In this document: piece by piece, positions 8,679 to 17,530 of the stretch
Layout: each line of letters starts with the position of its first letter
How positions within the stretch are numbered: position 1 is the stretch's first letter
Assembly (NCBI RefSeq): GCF_016757755.1
Contig: NZ_CP068437.1
Location: forward strand, 3,348,001 to 3,412,000
From: Shewanella sp. KX20019
GTDB lineage: Bacteria > Pseudomonadota > Gammaproteobacteria > Enterobacterales > Shewanellaceae
DNA length: 64,000 nucleotides
Direction: 5' to 3'
The notes under the pieces: model-generated
Told to the model about the DNA's origin: nothing
Databases searched by the model: none
What the model saw: the letters and a program-made list of their open reading frames with translations, nothing else
Translations under genes and position numbers: made by a program

Positions 8679-9377
8679 TTAGTTAATAAAGTATCCAGTC
8701 AGCTGCATGCCAACTAGCATAAATCCAGCACTCATAAGTGCAATGTTGGTGACCCGAGCAAACTTGTGAAAGCTATTGTGCCTACGCCAGTAGTTGATCC
8801 CCAGTAGGATGAACATCAGTGCCATAAACTGGCCAAGTTCAACACCAACATTAAAGGCAATTAAGTTAGCGACCAAGCCGTCAGACGGCAGGTGAAACTC
8901 CTGAATTTTGGTGGCTAAACCAAAGCCGTGAAACAGGCCAAAAATCAATACTGCGGCCTTAGGGTTAGGTTGTACCCCGAACACCTTTTTAAAGCCGCCT
9001 AAGTTATCAAAGCCCTTATAGACCACCGACAAACCAATGATTGCATCGATAAGATAAGCATTAACCTGTATGCCACCCAGTACACCCGACATCAGCGTTA
9101 AACTGTGGCCAACGGTGAACATGCTGACGTACAGCAACACGTCCTTACTGCGACGTAGGAAGAATAAGACTCCGACTAAAAACAGTAAGTGGTCGTATCC
9201 GGTAACCATGTGCTTAGCGCCGATATACATAAATGGCAGGATCTGCACCCCGGTGTTACTTTGTAAAAAATTGCGCGTACTATCATCAACGCCATGGGCA
9301 AAGGCTTCTACGGAAACCAATGCCATTAACATCAATAATGGATACAGCAAATGCGTGAGCTTAAATCTACCTAGCAT
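8679..9377 (-). CDS. HupE/UreJ family membrane protein
   Basis: 232 residues with a signal-like first helix ending AFAHG, then about five or six further TM segments. The family signature GYDHLLFLVGVLFFL is clear, followed by the His-containing FTVGHSLTL and LFHGFGLATKI. HupE/UreJ proteins are thought to carry Ni or other divalent metals across the inner membrane. Here the gene overlaps the end of czcA by 7 bp, so it is made with the efflux pump, which argues for a metal-handling role. The substrate is not determined by sequence. Confidence 0.85.
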   Translation of the reverse strand: MLGRFKLTHLLYPLLMLMALVSVEAFAHGVDDSTRNFLQSNTGVQILPFMYIGAKHMVTGYDHLLFLVGVLFFLRRSKDVLLYVSMFTVGHSLTLMSGVLGGIQVNAYLIDAIIGLSVVYKGFDNLGGFKKVFGVQPNPKAAVLIFGLFHGFGLATKIQEFHLPSDGLVANLIAFNVGVELGQFMALMFILLGINYWRRHNSFHKFARVTNIALMSAGFMLVGMQLTGYFIN

Positions 9378-12300
9378 TTCGTTTTCTCTTCTATTAATTG
9401 TTGAGTTGGACCCGCTTTATTCGCCGCCTTAGCGTGGAATATGCGATATAAAGCAGGGAGAACAAATAGCGTCAGCAGCGTTGACGAAATTATTCCGCCA
9501 ATGACCACCGTGGCCAGTGGCCGTTGTACTTCTGCACCAATCCCGGTATTAAGTGCCATCGGCACAAAGCCTAATGACGCCACCAATGCCGTGGTAATAA
9601 TTGCGCGCAGACGCGTAAGTGCACCGGCAATGATGGCACCATCGAGGCTGAACTTATTGTCTTTACGCAGATCACGAATGAACGACACCATGACTAAGCC
9701 ATTAAGGATTGCGATCCCCGACAGTGCGATAAAGCCCACCGCCGCCGATATTGAGAACGGTATGCCCCGTAGCATTAACGCAAACACCCCACCTGTTAAT
9801 GCCAAAGGTACACAGGAGAAGATAATCATTGAGTCTTTCAACGAGCCTAACGCTAACAGTAGTAGGCCAATGATCAGCACTAGGGTTACTGGCACGACAA
9901 TACTGAGCCTCTCGGTTGCAGATTGCAGCTTTTGGTAGGTCCCGCCATACTCCAACCAGTAACCTGCTGGCAGTTCAACCCGCGCCTCGATAGAGGACTG
10001 GATGTCTGCAACAAAGCTACCCAGATCGCGACCACGAACGTTAGCACTCACCACCACTCTGCGTTTACCGTTTTCACGATTGACTTGGTTAGCGCCAGCA
10101 ACGAGTTTTATCTCAGCCAGCTCCTGCAAGGGCACAAAGCCATTATTCGCGGTTTGGATCGGCAGTTGATGCAGATTGTCCACATCGCTACGCTGACTTT
10201 CGGGCAAGCGCACCACGATGTCGAATCGTCTATCACCTTCGTAGAATTTCCCTGCTGTTTCACCTCCTATTGCTACGCCAACCTGGCGCTGTAGCTCTGC
10301 TTTAGTTATTGAATATGCCGCCAGTCTGTCGTCTTTTGGCTGTATGGTTAAAATCGGTAAGCCTTTAATTTGCTCAACTTGAATATCTGCCACGCCGTCT
10401 ACATCGCTAATGGCGGCTTCAATTTCAGCACCTAGGCTGGCTAAGGTTTCAAAATCATCACCAAACACTTTAATTGCCAACTCTGAGCGCACACCGGCTA
10501 AGAGTTCGTTAAAGCGCATTTGAATTGGCTGTAAAAATTCATAGCGGTTACCCGGCACAGGCGTAACTAACGCTTCGATTTCAGCCACCAGTTCTATCTT
10601 GGTTTTACTCGGGTTTGGCCATTCATCGCGTGGTTTAATGATAATGAAGTTATCAGCAACGCTTGGCGGCACCGCATCTGTGGCAACGTCTGCGGTGCCC
10701 ACTTTGGCGAAAATACGCTCGACTTCAGGCAAGGTTTGGATCCGCTCCTCAAGCGCTTTTTGCATCGCAATTGATTGACTAAGCGAGGTACCCGGTATGC
10801 GTAGTGCATGCATGGCAATATCGCCTTCATCCAAGTTAGGCACAAATTCACTGCCCATTTTGGTGGTCATAAAACCAGCCGACGCCATTAACATGGTTGC
10901 AGCAACGACCACTAACCAACGTGCCTTAAGCGCAAATGTCAGTGCAGGGCGATACAGCGACAAACTGGTGTTAATAAAGATGTTTTCACGTTCGACTACC
11001 GGGCCTTTAAATAGCAATGCAATTGCCGCAGGCACAAATGTGACTGACAGCAGCATTGCGCTAATAAGTGCAATAACAACGGTAATCGCCATTGGGTGGA
11101 ACATCTTGCCTTCAACGCCTTCGAGCGCAAAGATGGGCAGATAAACCGCGGTAATGATGAATACGCCAAACATCGCTGGGCGAATAACCTCGCGGGTGGC
11201 TTCAAATACCAAGTTAAGCCGCTCAGTTAACGGCAGCGTTCTATCCTTTGCTGCGTGACTTAAACGGCGCATACAGTTTTCGACAATAATGATCGCGCCA
11301 TCGACGAGCAGACCAAAATCCAGCGCACCTAAGCTCATTAAGTTTGCACTTACACGGGTTTGCACCATGCCTGTCACTGTCATTAACATCGCAAACGGGA
11401 TCACGGCTGCGGTTAACAGTGCCGCGCGCATGTTGCCTAACATTAAGAACAAAATAACCGTGACCAAAACGGCACCTTCAACCAAGTTCATTTTTACCGT
11501 GTTGAGGGTTTTGTCCACCAGCTTAGTGCGGTCATATACTGCGGTGGCGACGATGCCTTGCGGCAAAGTGCTATTGATTTCAGCTAGCTTTTTACCGACA
11601 TCGCGCGCCACTTTTTGGCTGTTCTCACCAATTAGCATGAACACGGTACTCATGACCACTTCGCGGCCATTTTGAGTAGCTGCGCCGCTGCGAAGCTCCT
11701 TACCTTCTTGGATTGTTGCTACGTCGCCCACGGTCAACACTTGCTCTGTGTCCGTTGCGAGTGGAATGCTGGCAAATTTTGTCAGATCTGCCACTTGCCC
11801 CGGAATACGCACGAGCCACTGAGCGCCATTCTTCTCAATAAAGCCGGCACCTTTGTTTTGGTTGTGCTCACCGATTGCGGTGATCACATCTTGCTGAGTG
11901 ATCCCATGAGCCAGTAGCTTTTCTGGTTCGATAGCAACTAAGATTTCACGCTTGAAGCCGCCAATAGGGTTAACCTCAACCACGCCCTCAACTTGCATCA
12001 ATTGCGGCCGAATGATCCAGTCATGTACGGTACGAAGATCGGTCGGGGTGATCTTATTGCCGTTCTCATCTTTGCCCCCCTCCTCAACATCGACGGTAAA
12101 CATGAAAATTTCGCCAAGACCACTCGAGATAGGCCCCAGCTGCGGCTCTAACCCTAATGGCAGATCAGCCTTTGCTGCGCCAACACGCTCACTAATGAGC
12201 TGACGGGCGAAATACACATCGGTATCATCACTGAATATGGCAACCACTTGGGATAAGCCATAGCGAGATACTGAGCGGGTATTCACCAAATTGGGCACAC

Positions 12301-12523
12301 CCGCTAAGGCGGTTTCCAATGGAAAGGTCACCCGTTGCTCAATTTCAAGCGGCGTATATCCTGGTGCATCAGTGTTAATCACCACTTGTACGTTAGTGAT
12401 GTCTGGCACCGCATCAATGGGCAATTTGGTGAAATTCCAAATGCCTAACGCAGCGACGGCTAACACCATAACCATGATGAGCTTGCTGCGCTCTATAGAA
12501 AATTTTAAGATCGATTCCAACAT
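9371..12523 (-). CDS. czcA: CzcA-like heavy-metal efflux RND transporter
   Basis: 1050 residues, the normal size for the HME class of RND pumps. The N-terminal helix is followed by the PIDAVPDITNVQV motif. The proton-relay TM4 sequence reads LDFGLLVDGAIIIVEN, with both Asp and the Glu typical of the CzcA-type divalent-metal (Zn/Co/Cd/Ni) group. It does not match the GIGAMVDAAIVMIEN of CusA. Two large periplasmic loops (about 35-330 and 545-850) are present. It is the inner-membrane proton/metal antiporter of a CzcCBA complex. It lies 10 bp after czcB and overlaps the HupE gene. Confidence 0.94.
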   Translation of the reverse strand: MLESILKFSIERSKLIMVMVLAVAALGIWNFTKLPIDAVPDITNVQVVINTDAPGYTPLEIEQRVTFPLETALAGVPNLVNTRSVSRYGLSQVVAIFSDDTDVYFARQLISERVGAAKADLPLGLEPQLGPISSGLGEIFMFTVDVEEGGKDENGNKITPTDLRTVHDWIIRPQLMQVEGVVEVNPIGGFKREILVAIEPEKLLAHGITQQDVITAIGEHNQNKGAGFIEKNGAQWLVRIPGQVADLTKFASIPLATDTEQVLTVGDVATIQEGKELRSGAATQNGREVVMSTVFMLIGENSQKVARDVGKKLAEINSTLPQGIVATAVYDRTKLVDKTLNTVKMNLVEGAVLVTVILFLMLGNMRAALLTAAVIPFAMLMTVTGMVQTRVSANLMSLGALDFGLLVDGAIIIVENCMRRLSHAAKDRTLPLTERLNLVFEATREVIRPAMFGVFIITAVYLPIFALEGVEGKMFHPMAITVVIALISAMLLSVTFVPAAIALLFKGPVVERENIFINTSLSLYRPALTFALKARWLVVVAATMLMASAGFMTTKMGSEFVPNLDEGDIAMHALRIPGTSLSQSIAMQKALEERIQTLPEVERIFAKVGTADVATDAVPPSVADNFIIIKPRDEWPNPSKTKIELVAEIEALVTPVPGNRYEFLQPIQMRFNELLAGVRSELAIKVFGDDFETLASLGAEIEAAISDVDGVADIQVEQIKGLPILTIQPKDDRLAAYSITKAELQRQVGVAIGGETAGKFYEGDRRFDIVVRLPESQRSDVDNLHQLPIQTANNGFVPLQELAEIKLVAGANQVNRENGKRRVVVSANVRGRDLGSFVADIQSSIEARVELPAGYWLEYGGTYQKLQSATERLSIVVPVTLVLIIGLLLLALGSLKDSMIIFSCVPLALTGGVFALMLRGIPFSISAAVGFIALSGIAILNGLVMVSFIRDLRKDNKFSLDGAIIAGALTRLRAIITTALVASLGFVPMALNTGIGAEVQRPLATVVIGGIISSTLLTLFVLPALYRIFHAKAANKAGPTQQLIEEKTKC

Positions 12524-12532
12524 ATTGGACCC

Positions 12533-13768
12533 CTAGTGATCGTGTGACGCACCCGATTTTTCGATATCGGCTTTAATGAGGTAGCTATTAAGCGCGACAT
12601 ATTCTGTCCCCAAAGGGATCCCGCTTAACACTTCTACCCAAGGTCCCGCTTTGCGCCCAAGCTCTAGCATTCGCACTTCGTACTGCTCGCCAATCTTGGC
12701 GTACACCACGGTAAAATCGCGAAAGCTCTGCAGCCCATCAGCTTTAACCGCCAGCGGCACTTGGTAACTGTCGAGCGCTATTTCAGCTTTGAAAAATTGC
12801 CCTGCATTTAGCAGCCCTTGGCGGTTGTCGACTTCAGCGCGAAACACCTTGGCTTGGTCGCTATTCAATTCAAAAAGTGAGTCAGTGATATAAGCGACTA
12901 TCGGCGCATCTAGCCCAGTAATATTGAGCGATACTTTGGCGCCGACTTGCACTTTTTGTACATCAAGCGGGAAGACACTCAGCTCAGCGACTAACTTGCT
13001 GGTATCACTAATGGTCAGCAGAGTTTGCGCATTAGCTTGTTGGCCCTGAGTGACATTTTGTTTGGTCACTTGGCCATCTATTGGCGCGAAAAGGGTATAA
13101 GGCTGCAGGCTTTCATTGCTCTCGATAGTCATCAAAACTTGGCCTTTTTTGACCTTTTGTCCAAGCTTGACGTTGAGCTCCTTTACCTCTCCGGCAAAGC
13201 GAGCGCTGACATGGGTCACCGCGTTAGGCGCTAGCGTCATCGTCCCAAAAACAGCTAACGTTTCATTGAACTGCTGAGACTCGACATTTTCGGTGATGAT
13301 CTGCATTTTGTCGGCTATCAAGGAGTTAATCAGAGTACGGCCTTCAAAATTGTCGTAGTCCCACTGGTAAGATTTTCCGTTATATTTAGCCGTTACCGTG
13401 ACGGCGAATGAGTGCGGCTCGTAGATCTCCATGTCACCACGAAGGTAGTCATTTTCGGCATAAAAATTAATATCATCAATTCCATCACCCAGACGAGTGA
13501 GCTTGACGTTGATATCAATATCTTCAGGCGCAATTGGCGAGCCGCTGGTGGTCGCAAACACGCGGAACTCAGGTGGCATGCCATCTTCAAAAATAGCCAG
13601 TTCAACGGTTAAATCTTGCTCTTTTAGTAAGCGGCCGTTATTGGGACCTTTCTCTTCAACTTGTTGGCTCACCTGCTCTGCACTCTGAGCTATCACGCTA
13701 TGTGTTGCTAAACTGCCTGCCGCTAAATGCGCCAACAAAATGGCCTTAACTATTGGTTTTAATTTCAT
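12533..13768 (-). CDS. czcB: CzcB-like RND periplasmic adaptor
   Basis: About 411 residues from ATG 13768 (AGAAG just upstream); TTG 13783 is an alternative. A signal peptide (MKLKPIVKAILLAHLAAGSLATHSVIAQ) leads into a CzcB-specific N-terminal beta domain (GPNNGRLLKEQDLTVELAIFEDG, about 45-140). The usual membrane-fusion fold follows: a lipoyl half-motif around SARFAGEVKELNVKLGQKVKKGQVL and a second around PYTLFAPIDGQV, then beta-barrel and membrane-proximal domains. There is almost no alpha-hairpin, as in CusB/CzcB relatives. The C-terminus SGASHDH could bind metal. It links CzcA to the TolC-type channel. Confidence 0.9.
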   Translation of the reverse strand: MKLKPIVKAILLAHLAAGSLATHSVIAQSAEQVSQQVEEKGPNNGRLLKEQDLTVELAIFEDGMPPEFRVFATTSGSPIAPEDIDINVKLTRLGDGIDDINFYAENDYLRGDMEIYEPHSFAVTVTAKYNGKSYQWDYDNFEGRTLINSLIADKMQIITENVESQQFNETLAVFGTMTLAPNAVTHVSARFAGEVKELNVKLGQKVKKGQVLMTIESNESLQPYTLFAPIDGQVTKQNVTQGQQANAQTLLTISDTSKLVAELSVFPLDVQKVQVGAKVSLNITGLDAPIVAYITDSLFELNSDQAKVFRAEVDNRQGLLNAGQFFKAEIALDSYQVPLAVKADGLQSFRDFTVVYAKIGEQYEVRMLELGRKAGPWVEVLSGIPLGTEYVALNSYLIKADIEKSGASHDH

Positions 13769-13779
13769 AATCTTCTCGT

Positions 13780-15057
13780 TCAATTATTAAGAGAAACACC
13801 GGTTAAGCGTTCAAATTCAATGTTATTGATATGGATCTGGGTATAGGCTTCAATTAGCGCGTACTGGGCGCTGATCAGTTCCTGCTTTACGCCGTACCAA
13901 TCGGTAAAGTTGTAGCCCCCTAGCAAGTAGGCGCGCTGAGCTTTAACGGATGCGCTTTCTAACAACGGCACTGTGCTGCTATTTAGGCTGTCGATGACAT
14001 GACGACCGTGGCTTAACTTGCTACTTAGCAACTGCAACTGGGTGGTTACCGTTTTGACCCATGCGTCTGACTCGGCCTGTTGTTGGCTTTTTTGGGCGTT
14101 AAGCGCGATGATCTGCCCCTTGTTACGATCGTTACCGCCGAGTGGAATTGAGACGCCCGCGATAAAAGAGAAATCATCAACTTGTTCATCACGCTTCATG
14201 CCAGCTGTTACCTGCCACGCCGGGTTTTGCGTTTGACGAGCGAGTGCTATTTCCGACTGTTTTATCTTTTGTTGCTCAATAAACAGCTGCAATTTTGGGT
14301 TGCTGCGCAAGTTATCGATGCGCTCCGCAGACAACACTTGTGAGAGCGGAGTATTAAGTAAGCTGCCCTCGACAATAAAATCAGTATTACCGTTCCACTG
14401 CGCCGCTAACGCCAGCTTGCTAGCAGCGATTTCGTGGGTTAAATCTTCGGTTAGCAGCTGCTTTTGTGATAAATCAGCTTCAGCTCGCAGTTGATCGATG
14501 GCATTTGATTTGCCCGCAAGCGCCCTTTTACTGATACTTTTAACCGCAGCAGCAGCTTCAACTTGAGCCAATTTGGCAAGCTTCAATTTTTCTTGCTGAG
14601 ACAAAAGCGTGACAAATATCGTCGCGGTACTGGCAGCGAGGTCAATGGCCTGTAGGTCTCGATTAAACGTACTTAGAGTCGATTGAGCGGTAGCGACCTT
14701 TTGCCGAGCATCGACAATATCGCCATCGAGTAACCATGACAGACTCAAAGTCGTTTGCATGGCTGATACCCCGGAACGATTACTGCCACCAAAGGCATCT
14801 TCGATGCCAACCCCCATGGTCATAGGGCTAGATACGCCCGCTTGCTCTACCCTACCCTCAGCCGCTTTTGCTTGATAAATATAGGTTTTAAGCTGCGGGT
14901 TTTGCGCAAACGTTAAGCCTACAGCGTCTTTTAGTGTCACCACTTGTTGCGCTTGTGCGATAGGTGAAATAACACTAATACTTAGCAAACTTAGTGTGAC
15001 TCCAATATTAAACCGATTGACGATCGGTTTTAAGTTTAAGTTTTTACAGCGATGCAT
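13780..15057 (-). CDS. czcC: TolC-family outer-membrane channel (CzcC-like)
   Basis: 425 residues with an extended signal region (LSLLSISVISPIAQA) and two long helical repeats typical of outer-membrane efflux proteins. The first contains VTLKDAVGLTFAQNPQLKTYIYQAKAAEGRVEQAG. The second contains LRSNPKLQLFIEQQKIKQSEIALARQTQNPAWQVTAGMK. It is the first structural gene of the metal pump operon (czcC-czcB-czcA-hupE-anchor), 11 bp ahead of czcB. The start at 15057 has AAGGATAAGG upstream. An operator-like repeat lies inside its first codons (15010-15030). Confidence 0.9.
   Translation of the reverse strand: MHRCKNLNLKPIVNRFNIGVTLSLLSISVISPIAQAQQVVTLKDAVGLTFAQNPQLKTYIYQAKAAEGRVEQAGVSSPMTMGVGIEDAFGGSNRSGVSAMQTTLSLSWLLDGDIVDARQKVATAQSTLSTFNRDLQAIDLAASTATIFVTLLSQQEKLKLAKLAQVEAAAAVKSISKRALAGKSNAIDQLRAEADLSQKQLLTEDLTHEIAASKLALAAQWNGNTDFIVEGSLLNTPLSQVLSAERIDNLRSNPKLQLFIEQQKIKQSEIALARQTQNPAWQVTAGMKRDEQVDDFSFIAGVSIPLGGNDRNKGQIIALNAQKSQQQAESDAWVKTVTTQLQLLSSKLSHGRHVIDSLNSSTVPLLESASVKAQRAYLLGGYNFTDWYGVKQELISAQYALIEAYTQIHINNIEFERLTGVSLNN
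15010..15030. promoter_or_regulatory. Inverted-repeat operator inside 5' end of czcC
   Basis: A 21-bp site matching AAACCNA-N7-TNGGTTT, with perfect 7-bp arms AAACCGA and TCGGTTT. It lies over about codons 10-16 of czcC, downstream of the start. It is one of four copies of the motif in this locus and a likely binding site for the BlaI-type repressor encoded nearby. Confidence 0.7.
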
Positions 15058-15097
15058 TAACCTTATCCTTACGCCCTAAGACGAGAATTGATGTATT

Positions 15098-15118
15098 AAA
15101 CCGAGAGGTTATCGGTTT
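15098..15118. promoter_or_regulatory. Inverted-repeat operator upstream of czcC
   Basis: AAACCGA-N7-TCGGTTT with perfect 7-bp arms, 41 bp upstream of the czcC start. It sits in the 95-bp gap between the M56 protease gene and czcC, where the czc promoter must lie. Same motif and spacing as the sites at 15010, 16533 and 16570. Confidence 0.75.
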
Positions 15119-15152
15119 TATGGGTAAACAAAAGCCTAAAGCTTTGCCAAAT

Positions 15153-16115
15153 TTAGTGGGTAAAAAGAGTCTCGATTAAATGATGAATTGCATCAATTGA
15201 ATAAGCCGATACCGCAGTCACGATAATCATTAGTGTGATAGTTAACGGGCTACTTATCGGTTTAAGCGTTAACTCACCAAGCAGTGAATATACACGCTGC
15301 TCTAGAATTTCAGCACCAAAGCTACTTACCATTTCGTTATCTACAAAGTTATGACTATTGGCATTCAAACGGGCAACTTTGACCAGTGTCGAGGCGATAA
15401 ATGTTGAAGAGTATTTGCTGCCTATCACTGCATTGTCTGCAGCTTGCTCCATGGCTAGCACCATCTGTAGCTTCAACCGCTGTGCAATCGGGATAACAAA
15501 AAAACTTGCTAACAAATTAAACAGCCACTTTTTGAGTGGGTCTCTGCTAGCCATATGCGCCCGTTCATGCATTAAGATCACTTGCTGTTCATCTTCGCTG
15601 CTATTTGCAAGCAAGCCTGAGGTGATATAACAACGCTGCTTGATAAAGCCGCTTGCAAAAGCACTTAACTCAGATGTTTTAAGCTGATAAACGCCATCAC
15701 TGAGCGACGTTGATAACCCATGTAAAGATTGCATTGACTGCTGGTGTTGACGCAGCGCTCGTAGCTTTTTCAGTACAGTAAAACTCAAGCCTAGTAGAGC
15801 GAGGATCAAGGTCGCAGCGTGCCAACTTGCTAGCTCAAATGTGGTCATATGGTGCCAATGGGCATAGGCACCCGTTTGTTGAACAAAGGGTGAGCTCAGA
15901 TCAGACAAAGAAAAATACAAAGCGACAACAAGCGCGGCGACCCAAGGCAAAGTGACGACCAACCACAAGGCAACTTTTCGAGATTTCAATTCAAAACGGG
16001 CCACTTTAGCATCAAAAATAGCGACTAATATCGACACGATAATATTCGCAGCAACAAAGCTAATAACTGCAATCGCGCTAATGTTTAGCCACACGGCTAA
16101 AGTGCCTTCAATCAT
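15153..16115 (-). CDS. M56 family membrane metalloprotease (BlaR1/MecR1-like, no penicillin sensor)
   Basis: 320 residues with four to five TM helices (ISAIAVISFVAANIIVSILVAIF; VALWLVVTLPWVAALVVALYF; ASWHAATLILALLGLSF; a helix near 195-215; LTITLMIIVTAVSAYSI). The gluzincin motif HERAH sits in ILMHERAHMASRDPLKKW (about residue 188), with downstream AMEQAADNAVIG supplying the third zinc ligand region. BlaR1 proteins have an extra C-terminal beta-lactamase-like sensor of about 250 residues; this one stops after the last TM. It therefore probably senses something else, plausibly metal stress, and cleaves the adjacent repressor. It overlaps the repressor gene as TAATG. Confidence 0.88.
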   Translation of the reverse strand: MIEGTLAVWLNISAIAVISFVAANIIVSILVAIFDAKVARFELKSRKVALWLVVTLPWVAALVVALYFSLSDLSSPFVQQTGAYAHWHHMTTFELASWHAATLILALLGLSFTVLKKLRALRQHQQSMQSLHGLSTSLSDGVYQLKTSELSAFASGFIKQRCYITSGLLANSSEDEQQVILMHERAHMASRDPLKKWLFNLLASFFVIPIAQRLKLQMVLAMEQAADNAVIGSKYSSTFIASTLVKVARLNANSHNFVDNEMVSSFGAEILEQRVYSLLGELTLKPISSPLTITLMIIVTAVSAYSIDAIHHLIETLFTH

Positions 16116-16501
16116 TATTTACTTTCCTGTTCAAGCTTAAGTCTTTGCTTTTCTATCATCAGCTCTAAGGCATCGAGCTGGCTTACATTGAGATCGTTAG
16201 ATATTGAAGAAAAAGCGGCGACTAGGCTGGTTTCGCCTTCAGCTACGAAATCACTGGTCACTGAATTGATCAGTTGGCCTATCAACTCATGTCGCTCGAC
16301 TTTCGCTTGATATTGAAAGGCATGCCCTTCTTTATAACGCGACAATAGGCCCTTTTTGAACAGCCTGTCTAAGGTGCTTTGAATGGTATTGTAGGAACCG
16401 CCCCGCTGCTTCTCAAAATAGGCGTGCACCTGCTTTGCGTCAGCAGACTTATTTTCCCACAAATAGTGTAAAACAAGCTTTTCTAACTCTCCTAACTGCA
16501 T
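16115..16501 (-). CDS. BlaI/MecI/CopY-family repressor
   Basis: 128 residues from ATG 16501 (AGGAG upstream; the longer in-frame start at 16531 lacks support and runs into the operator). The N-terminal winged helix reads LGELEKLVLHYLWENKSADAKQVHAYF, then GGSYNTIQSTLDRLFKKGLLSRYKEGHAFQYQA, the classic BlaI DNA-binding region. The C-terminal helices serve for dimerisation and usually hold the protease cleavage site. It is co-transcribed with the M56 protease. Two copies of a 21-bp inverted repeat lie directly upstream of its start, implying autoregulation, and others lie at czcC. Confidence 0.93.
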   Translation of the reverse strand: MQLGELEKLVLHYLWENKSADAKQVHAYFEKQRGGSYNTIQSTLDRLFKKGLLSRYKEGHAFQYQAKVERHELIGQLINSVTSDFVAEGETSLVAAFSSISNDLNVSQLDALELMIEKQRLKLEQESK

Positions 16502-16532
16502 GTGATGCTCCTTTTGGGCACTCGTTATCATT

Positions 16533-16553
16533 AAACCTATCGGCGATAGGTTT
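16533..16553. promoter_or_regulatory. Operator 1 at the blaI-like gene
   Basis: AAACCTA-N7-TAGGTTT. The symmetry extends outward to a 27-bp hyphenated palindrome (16530-16556) with 13-bp perfect arms. It lies about 30 bp upstream of the repressor start codon. Confidence 0.8.
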
Positions 16554-16569
16554 AATATATAGAAAGATA

Positions 16570-16590
16570 AAACCCATTGTCAATCGGTTT
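16570..16590. promoter_or_regulatory. Operator 2 at the blaI-like gene
   Basis: AAACCCA-N7-TCGGTTT, imperfect in one arm position but with the same 21-bp length and spacing. It is centred 37 bp upstream of operator 1. The two probably bracket the repressor-protease promoter. Confidence 0.7.
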
Positions 16591-16625
16591 TACCTTTCTT
16601 TTACTATTTAATGGGATTGGTATGA

Positions 16626-17399
16626 TTAACCAAACCAGCCGTACTGCTGTGAAAGTAACTTAAGACTCATGGCGATCGACATGGTCACCACCAAGGGTTT
16701 GATAATTTTTGTGCCTTTAGTCACCACCATTTTTGAGCCTAATGTTGCGCCTATTGCTTGGCCAACTAGCATGATAGCGCCGAGTAGCCAAAATACCTTG
16801 CCGCCAATGGCAAAGAAGATCAATGAAGCAATATTGGTCGAAAAATTTAGCACCTTGGCATGGGCAGTGGCTTTGGCTAGTCCATATCCCGCCAGTGATA
16901 CAAAGGCTAAGGCAAAAAAGCTGCCGGTGCCGGGACCGAAGAAACCGTCATAAAAACCGATACTTAACGCCGCCGTAAAAGCAAATACCCCGGGTGTAAA
17001 CACTTGGTGCTTGTCCTCTTCACTGATTTTTTTCGAAAACAGAAAATACGCACCAATTCCCAGAATAAGAAACGGCAGCATGACCTCAAGAAAGGCAGTG
17101 TCTATCATCTGCACCGCTATTGTACCTAGCGCAGCCCCCACAAAGGCGCAACCAATACTCAGTTTCATATCAGCCAAATTAACCAAGCCTTTGCGAACAA
17201 AGTACAGGCTGGCAAAGAAACTACCACCACAGGCCTGAAGTTTATTGGTCGCTAATGCCGCAGTAGGTGGCAGGCCCGCCCACATAAGTGCTGGAATGGT
17301 GAGTAAGCCACCGCCCCCAGCAATGGCATCGATAAAACCGGCAACTACTGCCACGAAAAATAGCAGAGCAATTAGTTCAAAGGTGAGTTCAATTGTCAT
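16626..17399 (-). CDS. TauE/SafE (YfcA-like) membrane transporter
   Basis: 257 residues with about seven to eight TM segments. The family signature GFIDAIAGGGGLLTIPALMWAGLPPTAALATNKLQA is at residues 21-56, and the second-half motif GFYDGFFGPGTGSFFA is also present. TauE/SafE proteins export sulfite, sulfoacetate or other organosulfur anions; the substrate here is unknown. It is divergent from a LysR gene 131 bp away, which may regulate it. A same-length paralogue is at 41433-42206. Confidence 0.88.
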   Translation of the reverse strand: MTIELTFELIALLFFVAVVAGFIDAIAGGGGLLTIPALMWAGLPPTAALATNKLQACGGSFFASLYFVRKGLVNLADMKLSIGCAFVGAALGTIAVQMIDTAFLEVMLPFLILGIGAYFLFSKKISEEDKHQVFTPGVFAFTAALSIGFYDGFFGPGTGSFFALAFVSLAGYGLAKATAHAKVLNFSTNIASLIFFAIGGKVFWLLGAIMLVGQAIGATLGSKMVVTKGTKIIKPLVVTMSIAMSLKLLSQQYGWFG

Positions 17400-17530
17400 T
17401 TTGGCTACAGCTTGGTAAGTAAAGTAGCGTTATTAAACGAGGTTTGCAGTTAAAACACAAAGGAGTTATGGTATTCTTCGTGTGAGAATTAGTCACACCT
17501 AAGCAACTGTAAAAACTAACAAGGCAGCTA

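Noticed and set aside
9441..9938. 165-codon plus-strand frame opposite czcA
   Set aside because: Antisense shadow of a well-supported RND gene; Ser/Thr/Pro/Ala-rich composition is typical of such shadows.
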